Source: Xanthobacteraceae bacterium
GTDB taxonomy: Bacteria > Pseudomonadota > Alphaproteobacteria > Rhizobiales > Xanthobacteraceae
NCBI GenBank assembly: GCA_030037185.1
Contig: JASHRR010001267.1
Span: forward strand, 1-25,273
Reading direction: 5' to 3'
Length of the DNA stretch: 25,273 nt
A program made the position numbers and the translations under genes. Below, in pieces: positions 8,301 through 15,246 of this stretch (position 1 is its first letter; each line of letters starts with the position of its first letter). A model generated the notes under the pieces. It did not search any database. It saw only the letters and a program-made list of their open reading frames with translations, and had not been told where the DNA came from.

Positions 8301-8873
8301 TCAACGCGCCGACGACGGCTGGGAGGGCCGCGGTGTGGACCTGGCGGCTGGCGCTGGGGCCGGCCGCGGCGGAGGCTCTGAAATCTTGTCAAAGAGAGCC
8401 TGCTCAGTCTTCTGCAGATTGGTAATGTCGCGCCTCACCTGTTCGAGGCCACTGGAGAGTTCGTCGACGCTTTGACGAACCGCCGCGAGACCAGATGATA
8501 TCGCTTGGAGCTGCCGTTCCAGAGTCGGGGAAAGAGCAACGAGAGCGGGAGCGGCCTGCGGAACGGAGACGACCTGTCTCGAGGATTGCCAAACCAAGAC
8601 ACCCGCGACACCAATGCACAACATGATCAGAAATGCGATCGCGAGCGATATTGGTTTGTCGAGCACCGACGACTTGATCATGAGCCCGCTAGTTTTTAGC
8701 AGGTTCAGCACGAGCATGCCGTCGTTTAGGGCGATCGTTCCGCCTTTTCGCAGTGCGCGCCTCAGCCGCGCGCGGGTGACTGGCTTGCGGGCGAGCACTG
8801 CTGGAGTGCGCTGTTCGGTGGTGGGAGGCTGAATTTCGGTGGGCTTCAGGTTTGGATCTGAGTGAAAACGCAT
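8301..8873 (-). CDS. Membrane-anchored coiled-coil protein
   Basis: The predicted product has 190 residues. The N-terminal 70 are basic and probably cytoplasmic (MRFHSDPNLKPTEIQ at the start). One membrane segment follows at about 75-96 (PISLAIAFLIMLCIGVAGVL, then VWQSS). Residues 117-165 are a predicted coiled coil (LERQLQAISSGLAAVRQSVD, then ELSSGLEQVRRDITNLQ), and the tail is Pro/Ala/Arg-rich. The frame is open to 9020, but the ATG at 8873 has AAGGAA upstream. It is the last gene of a leftward cluster. The membrane plus AVRQSVD coiled-coil arrangement is a recurring Bradyrhizobium hypothetical-protein type; its function is unknown. A related membrane segment occurs in the repeat protein at 13693-15246. 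Confidence 0.8.
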   Translation of the reverse strand: MRFHSDPNLKPTEIQPPTTEQRTPAVLARKPVTRARLRRALRKGGTIALNDGMLVLNLLKTSGLMIKSSVLDKPISLAIAFLIMLCIGVAGVLVWQSSRQVVSVPQAAPALVALSPTLERQLQAISSGLAAVRQSVDELSSGLEQVRRDITNLQKTEQALFDKISEPPPRPAPAPAARSTPRPSQPSSAR

Positions 8874-9042
8874 GGTGGAAATTCCTTGGAAACGATCGGT
8901 CCCGACGGCGAGCCCGCCGCCTCTGCGCTGCAATCGGACGACGGCGCAGAAGGCTTGGATCGCTTGGTGCACTGTGCCGCGCACCGTACCGTCTTGATCG
9001 ACGACGTTCGCCATTGCCACTGCGAAGCGCGTCTCGGCCGCT

Positions 9043-9333
9043 TCAATGAGCTTGACCAGAACCTGCGCCAGCTCTCGCCCCCTTCACGAAGGTCCGGAGC
9101 CTTTCGTCGGCAGACTTGGCGTTGTTGTTTCCCGTAACCCTGCTGCGTAGGTTCTGGACGGCCTCAGACTTCGGCACGCCGAACAGGTCGATGCGCGACA
9201 CAACTGCGATATCGTGCAACTGCTGCTCGTGCCGCTCCCTCGCCGTCGGCCTCGAGCTCAAATTTGCCGACTCCGGCACAGGCTCGAACGGCTTGGCCGC
9301 CAGTTGCTCATGCGTGATCGGACGTTTTTTCAT
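9043..9333 (-). CDS. Hypothetical protein, probably frameshifted at the 3' end
   Basis: The 96-residue product begins MKKRPITHEQLAAKPFEP; its core is ERHEQQLHDIAVVSRIDLFG followed by VPKSEAVQNLRSRVTGN. GGGGGAGGG lies directly before the ATG. The start overlaps the stop of the upstream gene (ATGA, 9330-9333), indicating translational coupling. After FVKGA near 9080 the frame degenerates to RAGAGSGQAH and stops. The next frame over gives protein-like RELAQVLVKLIEAAETRFAV and MANVVDQDG, continuing to the 8873 start. One extra base in the five-G run (minus strand, 9078-9082) would explain this, so the intact gene was probably longer. I do not recognise the family. Confidence 0.7.
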   Translation of the reverse strand: MKKRPITHEQLAAKPFEPVPESANLSSRPTARERHEQQLHDIAVVSRIDLFGVPKSEAVQNLRSRVTGNNNAKSADERLRTFVKGARAGAGSGQAH

Positions 9334-9482
9334 ATCCCTCCCCCTCTGATCAGTTGGCGGCGGCCGGAAAATCGAACGCGCCGGGTCCGGCGGGGCCGGC
9401 CGTCCCGATCTTCCATTACGACCAGTTGGTCTGCGCTTTGCACTGCGTCCATCAAGGCGAGCAGCAACAGGGCGATTTTCAT
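9330..9482 (-). CDS. Small hypothetical protein with N-terminal hydrophobic segment (50 aa)
   Basis: The product starts MKIALLLLALMDAVQSADQL, resembling a short signal sequence, and continues with a basic stretch (EDRDGRPRRTRRVRFSGRR). GGAGAG lies 8 bases before the ATG. The frame is open to 9581 but this start is better supported. Its stop overlaps the start of the next gene by ATGA, so it is the head of a coupled pair. It could act as a leader or as a small envelope peptide. No family is recognised. Confidence 0.6.
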   Translation of the reverse strand: MKIALLLLALMDAVQSADQLVVMEDRDGRPRRTRRVRFSGRRQLIRGGGI

Positions 9483-9729
9483 GGCACGCTCTCCAGTCGG
9501 AGCGGGTCGAGCGTCAAACACCTCGCTGCCGCGTAAGAACGCGATGGTGAAGCGTGAATTTGAAAGAGTACACGTTACCATCAGCTCCTCCCCCCGACGG
9601 CGACGAGCGTGCTGTCGCTTTCCCGCCGGGACGTCGCGCTATTCCGGCATTCGCGGCGCCACTCGGCGATATGCACGAACAACAACGGGAGCGCAGTCTC
9701 AACTCAGCGAGGGACCGAATCCGCCTCCC

Positions 9730-9909
9730 TTAGCCCGGGGCATCGAGGATCGGCGCCATCATGGCGGCGAGCAACACCACTGCCAGCGCGACCGCCATCA
9801 GCAGGAGTCCGCGGAACGCAGTCCGCCAATCGCCGTCTTGCCAGTAAAAGCGGTTCGCAGTCGGGATGATGCACGTCGTGATTTCGGCGACGGCCACCTG
9901 GCCGTCCAT
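9730..9909 (-). CDS. Small membrane protein (59 aa)
   Basis: From ATG at 9909 the product reads MDGQVAVAEITTCIIPTANR, then FYWQDGDWRTAFRG, then the hydrophobic helix LLLMAVALAVVLLAAMMAPI and DAPG. The single C-terminal membrane helix after an aromatic, charged amphipathic segment is typical of small inner-membrane proteins. The frame continues upstream for 14 sense codons (ending CIATPGHH) to a TAG and has no better start there. The ATG lacks a clear ribosome-binding site, so the true start may have been lost. It lies on the same strand as the 8301-9482 cluster, about 250 bases upstream. Confidence 0.55.
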   Translation of the reverse strand: MDGQVAVAEITTCIIPTANRFYWQDGDWRTAFRGLLLMAVALAVVLLAAMMAPILDAPG

Positions 9910-10200
9910 GTGGTGGCCGGGGGTGGCGATGCACGCTGTGGCCAGTGGCCACTATTTGATTTTGTTCAGCTATTCCAATTGGACAGCTCTGACGACCAGA
10001 GGCCGTGGCGGGGGCACTGTGCGGATGGTCGCGCCATCGCCGGGGTGGCCGTCTGCTCCGCTTCCGCTGCGTCGCCATCGATGGTGACCGGTGGCGTCCA
10101 CCCCGTGGCCAGCCATCGTCGGATAGTTGGCCCCTTGTGCGGAAGGCATTGCGGATCGCGCCACATGCGATCACCGACTCGGCGAGGAAAATTGCCGGCG
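9910..10200. other. No supported gene
   Basis: Long frames cross this region on both strands, including a 378-codon plus frame, but they overlap real leftward genes and have Arg/Pro-rich shadow composition. Confidence 0.35.
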
Positions 10201-10336
10201 AAGAGGGCGATGTCACACAAGTTGAGGCCGACGCCGCCTAACGTTCTCGCCCCGGCGACCATCCCTAGCCCCTCGGTCGCCGGTAACTCCTGCCCGACAG
10301 CACATCTCTGGCCTCCGATGTCGGGCAGGCTTTTTT
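10200..10336 (+). ncRNA. Candidate structured small RNA or 3' UTR with two hairpins
   Basis: Two perfect hairpins stand in tandem. Hairpin 1 has arms 10252-10260 and 10275-10283 (CCGGCGACC/GGTCGCCGG, 14-base loop with CCCTAGCCCC). Hairpin 2 has arms 10289-10299 and 10319-10329 (CCTGCCCGACA/TGTCGGGCAGG, 19-base loop) and is followed by six T. C-rich single-stranded loops and linker (AACTCCTGCC, GGCCTCC) could pair with Shine-Dalgarno sequences. No convincing plus-strand protein gene ends just before it. A 35-codon stretch ending EGDVTQVEADAA stops at 10242 but is not recognised. The 5' end is not defined and no promoter was identified. Confidence 0.4.
10289..10336 (+). terminator. Intrinsic terminator, rightward
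   Basis: A perfect 11-bp GC-rich stem (CCTGCCCGACA at 10289-10299, TGTCGGGCAGG at 10319-10329) is followed by C and TTTTTT at 10331-10336. It has no matching T-tract on the minus strand, so it acts on rightward transcription. All confident genes around it point left, which is why a small RNA is suspected. Confidence 0.85.
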
Positions 10337-10403
10337 CACAAATCAGATGAGTCGCGATTAGAGGGCCTTGGTAGGACGAACAGGAACTTCAATGACCAAC
10401 GAT

Positions 10404-10559
10404 CTAGTCGAGCAACCCAATATTTCGGAGCCGGCGAACCATTTGGCCGCCGTACTTCTCGGTCAGCCGTTCGGAAGCTTCATCGATGGAAGCGCCAGTC
10501 TCAAATTCATCCTCGTTCAGCGCGATGTAAACCTCGATCGTCGCCTTGCTGTCGGGCAT
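10404..10559 (-). CDS. Small hypothetical protein (51 aa)
   Basis: The product reads MPDSKATIEVYIALNEDEFE, then TGASIDEASERLTEKYGG, then QMVRRLRNIGLLD. It is acidic in the middle, with a likely beta strand followed by helices. AAAGGAAACACC precedes the ATG at 10559. The frame is open upstream to a TTG at 10601, and the codons before that (FLALAGAASTALA) resemble a signal peptide but lack a start. An exported form from a longer ancestral gene is possible. The family is not recognised. It is transcribed leftward and converges with the rightward terminator at 10336. Confidence 0.65.
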   Translation of the reverse strand: MPDSKATIEVYIALNEDEFETGASIDEASERLTEKYGGQMVRRLRNIGLLD

Positions 10560-11279
10560 TGGTGTTTCCTTTCTCGGGTAGATCTCGACTGTCCGTGCCA
10601 ATGCCGTCGAGGCGGCGCCGGCCAGGGCCAGGAAACCAAAGTCCGCCCGTTAGCTGTTTTTCCGGCGCAATTGTCCGCCCCAAGCCGGCAGAGCGCGCGA
10701 ACAGGCCGACCGCCGTCGCATAGGCAACCCGACAGCCACGCCGCTCGCTGCGGCCCGGCGGCGAAGTAAGAAAGCAATGGCAAAGATGATCAAGAAGCCG
10801 CGACCGTGCGAGAGAGGACGTGGGCCTGTTAAAGACGCTCGTTCGGGAGAAGACAAAAACAACCGTGGTCGCCCGCAACCGAGACCGCCACGAGACAAAA
10901 AGCGCGTGCGCTTGGCCCGAAACTGGTCGGGTTATGGCGGAAGGCAAAGGCGTAAAACGCCAGATGAGATTGATTCTTCGCGACAGCCCGCTCTGTTCAG
11001 GGACATTCCGCCGTGACCCGGTCCGCAGTCGGGGAGGGTGACAAAGTCGATCGGCAGGCTCGTCAGCGGCTTCGGCTGGAGGCTTCGGGCGGGCGATCGC
11101 GAGCGTGTTCGGGGGTTCTCTCGATCGTGGCCATGAAAGAGGGGTGGTCCTGACGGAACCGAGGCATTCTTTGTCGGTTGTCTGCACTTCATACCTCGCC
11201 TTGGAGCGCAGATCATAATGAGATAGAGGCGGCTCTATGCTGCTTTATTGGCGGGTGGAGATAAGGAAGAGGTAGAGCC
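10560..11279. other. Long stretch without a supported gene
   Basis: Overlapping Arg-rich frames exist on both strands (for example a plus frame 10777-11016), but none has a family match. A short perfect inverted repeat ATAGAG-GCGG-CTCTAT at 11223-11238 precedes the 11280 gene and might be an operator. Confidence 0.35.
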
Positions 11280-11465
11280 ATGACATACACACTTGTTATA
11301 ATCGTAATGAGCCTAAACGGCACCGTGCCTGCAATAACAACTATTCCAGGTTTTACGGATCAGGAGGCTTGTGTTAACGGAGGTAAGACCCTATCAAATG
11401 CTGTCGCTTCGCAGGGTGTGTCTGACTATGGAAAAGTTATTACGTCCTGCGTCGAGGTAAAATAA
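11280..11465 (+). CDS. Small hypothetical protein (61 aa)
   Basis: The product begins MTYTLVIIVMSLNGTVPAI and continues TTIPGFTDQEACVNGGKTL, SNAVASQGV and DYGKVITSCVEVK. AGGAAGAGG lies a few bases before the ATG. Local base composition is more AT-rich than the surroundings, which suggests recent transfer. The pattern (short beta strand, F.d...C...G..L, C-terminal CVEV) resembles small rhizobial and phage-borne proteins of unknown function. The two Cys may form a disulfide if exported. A second AT-richer small gene follows 77 bases later on the same strand. Confidence 0.75.
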   Translation: MTYTLVIIVMSLNGTVPAITTIPGFTDQEACVNGGKTLSNAVASQGVSDYGKVITSCVEVK

Positions 11466-11542
11466 GGGAACAAGTAGTCGTGGCAAGACGCGGCACGGCA
11501 GCGTTTCGCCAACCAGGTGAATCCAAGGAGGACAATCAAGGA

Positions 11543-11788
11543 GTGAGCCATTTCGTTTTTACTAACAAAGCGATGTGTTTTGTGGCGCTGACAGGGCCTT
11601 GTTTTCGACCAGCTACGGCGAATGCAGAAGTCCGCAGCGTCGCTGTCGGATACGGCTCATATTGCTCGTGGAGTATAATGGCGCGCTCGTCTTCCTCTCA
11701 CAGGAGGTCCACGACCATCGTAGAATTTGTCGATGTTTTGAAAGATTGCAAAATGACTATCATGGTCAGGAACATTGATGATAATTAG
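11543..11788 (+). CDS. Small hypothetical, possibly exported protein (81 aa)
   Basis: From GTG at 11543 the product reads (M)SHFVFTNKAMCFVALTG, PCFRPATANAEVRSVAV, ending FVDVLKDCKMTIMVRNIDDN. AAGGAGGA lies 10 bases upstream. The frame is also open from a GTG at 11480 with AAGGGA upstream. A TANA-E site after a weakly hydrophobic segment could be a signal cleavage site. The neighbouring frame over 11640-11778 also reads protein-like (LLVEYNGALVFLSQEVHDH), so a frameshift within the gene is possible. No family is recognised. Confidence 0.45.
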   Translation: MSHFVFTNKAMCFVALTGPCFRPATANAEVRSVAVGYGSYCSWSIMARSSSSHRRSTTIVEFVDVLKDCKMTIMVRNIDDN

Positions 11789-11940
11789 TTATTTATAACT
11801 GGTCACGGCTATATCTCGTAGCAACATCCCACTGCAGCCTCAGCACACGCAGGGTCATCCTTGATCAGATAGAGGGCGTCGCGTCATTTGTTCGTCCAAT
11901 CGGAATAGCTGACAGTTGGAGTCTCACATCACGTCAAGAC

Positions 11941-12130
11941 TTAGCAGCGCTCGGCGGGCCGGTCAGGAAGAGTCATGTTCTGGCGCTGCCGGCCACCGAT
12001 CGACTTCGGCTTGAGTGCGTTGATACCGCCCGCGTCATACCCATGTGAGCGCGGTTCACACTGCTCAGTCGAAACACCGATCGCTTCGGCGATCGCGGAC
12101 TGGATCCAGCGCTCTCGCGGAGCAACACTG
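11941..12130 (-). pseudogene. IS630-like transposase N-terminal relic
   Basis: The leftward frame reads ERWIQSAIAEAIGVSTEQ, then SHGYDAGGINALKPKSIGG, then RQRQNMTLPDRPAERC and a stop at 11941. The helix-turn-helix followed by a W/GYDAGG..ALKPKPIGGRQ linker is characteristic of IS630-family transposase N-termini. Only this piece survives; the DDE catalytic domain is missing. It lies in a different reading frame from the IS1634-like relic immediately upstream. Confidence 0.65.
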
Positions 12131-12234
12131 TGCTATCCCAGCCTCCGCCACGCATCACCGCGCCAGTGGAAAAGGCCGGCGCGTCGCCCTGTGGCCCAAC
12201 GGTGTTGGTGGAGACTTTCGGGGGGCAACCGTTG

Positions 12235-12760
12235 ACACCAGAAGCTTCAGTTATCTGGAGATCTAGGTAACTTCTGCCCCTGGGGAGCAGTTTGATATCG
12301 ATCCCCTCGCGCGTCGCTTGCCAAGGCAGGCCAAGCAGCGACTTCGCCAGCTTGGAAAGCCGGACCCTTGGGTGTGCCGACGTTATGAGACAGGCGGATC
12401 GGCCTGGCGCATCGAGCGCGTCGGTCGGAATGCCGCGATCCATCACCAGATGCACTCCGCCTTGCCGTACTGGGCTTCGATCTTGCGCAAAGGCGTCCCG
12501 CAGGGTCGTGCAGTCCGCCGTGTTCGCGGGCAGCACCTGATAGGCAAGCGGCAAACCCTCGGGCGTCACGATCAGTGCAATCAACGCCCGGACGCAGTCG
12601 CTGCGCTTGTCGCGGCTATAGCCAAAGCGGCGTTTGTCAGTCTCATCATCCGGCGGCGGCGACTCAAAATAGGTGCCGGTCAAATCACAAAATCACTGAG
12701 CAGCGCCTCGAAACCGGCTCCGAACAGATTCTGCCGCGCTGACGCAGATGGCATTGGCTC
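12235..12760 (-). pseudogene. IS1634-like (IS4 superfamily) transposase relic
   Basis: The leftward sequence encodes DLTGTYFESPPPDDETDKRR, then FGYSRDKRSDCVRALIALIV, TPEGLPLAYQVLPANTAD, HLVMDRGIPTDAL and SLLGLPWQATREGIDIKLLP. This matches the IS1634 family, including the catalytic Asp regions (DLTGTYFE and VMDRGIPT). The piece before DLTG (FGAGFEALLSDFVI) is in another frame, so at least one frameshift has occurred near 12680. The 5' part and the C-terminal catalytic Glu region are missing. Beyond about 12235 the frame runs into unrelated sequence and the IS630-like relic. Confidence 0.8.
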
Positions 12761-12780
12761 ACCCTTGCACTGCTCATTCA

Positions 12781-13501
12781 TTTCCGGAAGGTGGCGAGCC
12801 TGTCGATCTTTCTTAAAGATCAGCCGCCTCCAGCGTATGCCGATGTCCGAATCAGGCAAGACCAAACGCGGGAAGCTTGGAGTGCGCCCGACAATCTAGA
12901 GGCATGATCAAATCCGAACCATCCAAATCGTATGAGGGCGATCCTCCGGTTGTGCCATTGAGCGAGAAGGTTCAACGCGTGGCGAGCCAGCCCCAGATCA
13001 GAGCAAGATGCCGCCGCTGTGATCCCGGGTGACGCAGAACAGAATGAGAACATCCGGGGGTAGAAGTCCTCCGGGCAGTTAAAGATGACCTCGCGCGAAA
13101 GACGTAGGGCGGCTCGCCGACGGACCCTGTTCGCGCCAAAATATATCGAGAACAAGCTCTGAGTTTCTTTCCCCATAGCCAGGAAGCGGCTGCGTGCGGT
13201 CTTGGTAAGCTTGAGGGAACCAACCCCGCGCTCGGTAATTATCCAGCGGATAAAGTTCGTCTGCTCGACGGTGCCGGAGTCCCGCTATCGTGCATCGGTA
13301 ATCTAGCGACCGGCGATGAGACTGAGCGAGGCCGTCGCGGGGTAATCGCCTTGCGAGGCCTCGGCGGTACCTACGCTTAAGGCGACGCCTGGATTTGCCA
13401 AGCTATCGAGCAGGGGCACGATCCATAATCCGAATCCGGCAGATGTTCCCGGCTTAGTCCTCTTTGCGCCAGGCCTAGATACTATGGCCTGAGACCAACG
13501 A
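12781..13501. other. Degenerate stretch, no supported gene
   Basis: Leftward frames such as LARHALNLLAQWHNRRIALI (about 12920-12985) and DYPATASLSLIAGR (about 13303-13345) read protein-like but I could not assign them. Given the neighbouring relics this is probably decayed mobile or accessory DNA. Confidence 0.3.
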
Positions 13502-13696
13502 ATGCACATCATGGCGACCCTGCTTTTTACACTGGCGGCCATTGCTGGATTGATCCCGACGCCGGGGCTTTTGACGCTTCGGGACCGATTCCCCAGTTGT
13601 CCAGATGACTTATCGAAGTACCAAACTCTCTTTGGCTCGCCGATCCTCGCAGCCAGTCTGACTGGAGGCGCTCTAACGAGTTGGAACCAACGATGA
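13502..13696 (+). CDS. Small hydrophobic protein, coupled to the repeat protein
   Basis: The product (64 residues, or 61 from the ATG at 13511) begins MHIMATLLFTLAAIAGLIPT, a membrane or signal segment, and continues LRDRFPSCPDDLSKYQ, TLFGSPILAASLTGG. Its TGA (13694-13696) overlaps the ATG (13693-13695) of the following gene as ATGA, the arrangement of translationally coupled pairs, and this is the main reason to call it. No strong ribosome-binding site is visible. An antisense frame is open here too (13303-13710), so some doubt remains. The family is unknown. Confidence 0.5.
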   Translation: MHIMATLLFTLAAIAGLIPTPGLLTLRDRFPSCPDDLSKYQTLFGSPILAASLTGGALTSWNQR

Positions 13697-15246
13697 TCTC
13701 TGCCAAGCAACTCGCGGCCGACCGGAAGGAACAGGATCAGGCGCTATACTCTAAGAGACAGCAGATCGTATCAGCGTTCATTGGCGAGATAAACGGTATC
13801 CTGAATGAACTCCATGAGTTCTTGAGACCTGCAATCGAGAACGCGCTTCGCGCTATCGAATCGGGCGGAGAAGAAGTTGACGCCGAGGTAGTTCGCATTG
13901 GCAGACACCTTGGGAGATTATTCGACAACAGTCCCATCAGAGTCAGACTATTGCCTAAGCCGATTTCTGGAGAGGTGATGCGATTTTATTATCTCGTCGA
14001 AGAGACGAAAAACGACCTGGACTGGTATTTTCGCGCGATCGATATATATTTTAATCACAAAGTACGAATAATGAAGCCAATGCAGCTGACCAGGTTGCTT
14101 AAACAGATTCTCACTAAACTAAATTCGTCCGAGAACTTAGGGCGAAGTCTCCTCGCAGAGCTGAACAGGATCCGAGACACCGAAACCGACCAACCTCAGA
14201 CACCATGGCATCGAGTAAGGAATAACTGCGGAAGCTGGTGTCACAAGCTGGTATCAAAAGCTCGCGAAAGTTGCTCGGCCGCGGCTGCACTAGACTTGGC
14301 CACGAGGGCGCGATCGTGGCTCAGCCAGCTAATCTCCCGCGCGGCTAAATCACGCCTGGCCATGCGCGTGCGGTGGTGGCTCCGCAGGCTAATCCGGTTC
14401 GGCCGCGCAGCTAGATTACGCCTGGCCATGCGCGCACGATCGTGGCTCCGCAGGCTAGTCCGGTTCGGCCGCGCCGCTAAATTGCGCCTGGCCATGCGCG
14501 CACGATCGTGGCTCAGCAGGCTAATCCCGTTCGGCCGCGCGGCTAAGCTACACGTGGCCATGCGCGCACGATCGTGGCTCAGCAGGCTAATCCCGTTCAG
14601 CCGCGCGGCTAAGCTACACGTGGCCATGCCTGCACGATCGTGGCTCAGCAGGCTAATCCCGTTCGCCCGCGCAGCTAAACTACACGTGGCCTTGCGCGCA
14701 CGGTCGGAGCTCAACAGGCTAATACCTTTCGGCCGCACAGCTAAACTGCGCTTGGCCTTGCGCGCACGGTCGTGCCTGAGCTTGCTCATCCCGTTCGCCC
14801 GCGCCGCTAAACTACGCTTGGCCTGGCGCGCACAGTCGGGGATCAGCAAGCACACGATCCAAGGGCCTCCTGCCCTTGGTCCGGCAAATCAAAAGGAAGG
14901 TATGATGGCCCAGCGTGAGAATGCGGCGCCGCTGGCACAGGAACCTAGGCGCGAACGGTCGGAGCTTCCGGCGCGTGATCCCCCTACTCACCAAGTCGTG
15001 CGCGCGCGGTCGCGGCTAGTGTCGTTCGCCTTCGTCCGCTTCCTAAGCATTTTTATTGCGGGTGTTGTTGCCACCCTGGCTTGGCAGTCCTGGGGCGGGG
15101 CGGCCCTGACGGCGATCGACGGTGTGGCCAAAGAAGCGATCTGTCCGCGGAGCGCCAATTCCCGGGAGAATCCTGGGATGACCTCCGCACCCTCGCCATC
15201 GCCGGCCAAGCCCATGCTGCCGACGCGAACACCACCGGTTCATTGA
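13693..15246 (+). CDS. Arg-rich 22-residue-repeat protein with C-terminal membrane segment
   Basis: The predicted product has 517 residues. Residues 1-165 form a charged, largely helical N-terminal domain (IVSAFIGEINGILNELHEFL; IRVRLLPKPISGEVMRFYYL) that I do not recognise. Residues 200-389 are eight 22-residue repeats plus a partial ninth, with consensus L..A.RARSWLSRLIPF.RAAK. A linker follows, then a juxtamembrane RARSRLVSF and one membrane segment at about 445-467 (FLSIFIAGVVATLAWQSW). The last 30 residues look frameshifted: related membrane proteins continue into a coiled coil here. The ATG at 13693 overlaps the stop of the upstream small gene; the frame is also open from a TTG at 13681. 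The repeat region is strongly cationic. The likely topology is a large cytoplasmic part anchored by its C-terminus. Confidence 0.75.
   Translation: MISAKQLAADRKEQDQALYSKRQQIVSAFIGEINGILNELHEFLRPAIENALRAIESGGEEVDAEVVRIGRHLGRLFDNSPIRVRLLPKPISGEVMRFYYLVEETKNDLDWYFRAIDIYFNHKVRIMKPMQLTRLLKQILTKLNSSENLGRSLLAELNRIRDTETDQPQTPWHRVRNNCGSWCHKLVSKARESCSAAAALDLATRARSWLSQLISRAAKSRLAMRVRWWLRRLIRFGRAARLRLAMRARSWLRRLVRFGRAAKLRLAMRARSWLSRLIPFGRAAKLHVAMRARSWLSRLIPFSRAAKLHVAMPARSWLSRLIPFARAAKLHVALRARSELNRLIPFGRTAKLRLALRARSCLSLLIPFARAAKLRLAWRAQSGISKHTIQGPPALGPANQKEGMMAQRENAAPLAQEPRRERSELPARDPPTHQVVRARSRLVSFAFVRFLSIFIAGVVATLAWQSWGGAALTAIDGVAKEAICPRSANSRENPGMTSAPSPSPAKPMLPTRTPPVH
14290..14859 (+). repeat. 66-bp coding tandem repeats (8 units plus a partial)
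   Basis: Units of 66 bases (22 codons) repeat in phase. Landmarks are the recurring GCTAAxCTACxCxTGGCC and CGCGCACGATCGTGGCTC strings. Central units (about 14400-14690) are most alike, and outer units are more diverged. The first unit is shortened by two residues and the last is partial. Both strands stay open through the array: a 204-codon frame runs antisense at 14241-14855. The pattern fits unequal crossover or slippage within a gene. Confidence 0.9.

Noticed and set aside
9214..10350. 378-codon rightward open frame
   Set aside because: It runs antisense to three small leftward genes that have ribosome-binding sites and an ATGA overlap. It is Arg/Pro/Ser-rich and has no motif. High GC commonly leaves such frames open.
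10507..11187. 226-codon leftward open frame
   Set aside because: No motif is seen, composition is Arg/Pro/Ser-rich, and it overlaps the better supported 10404-10559 gene in another frame.
13303..13710. 135-codon leftward frame ending DYPATASLSLIAGR
   Set aside because: It overlaps the rightward coupled pair and has no recognised motif. The C-terminal part looks protein-like, so it could still be a relic.
14290..14859. CRISPR array
   Set aside because: The repeats are contiguous 66-bp coding units in one reading frame, with no spacers.
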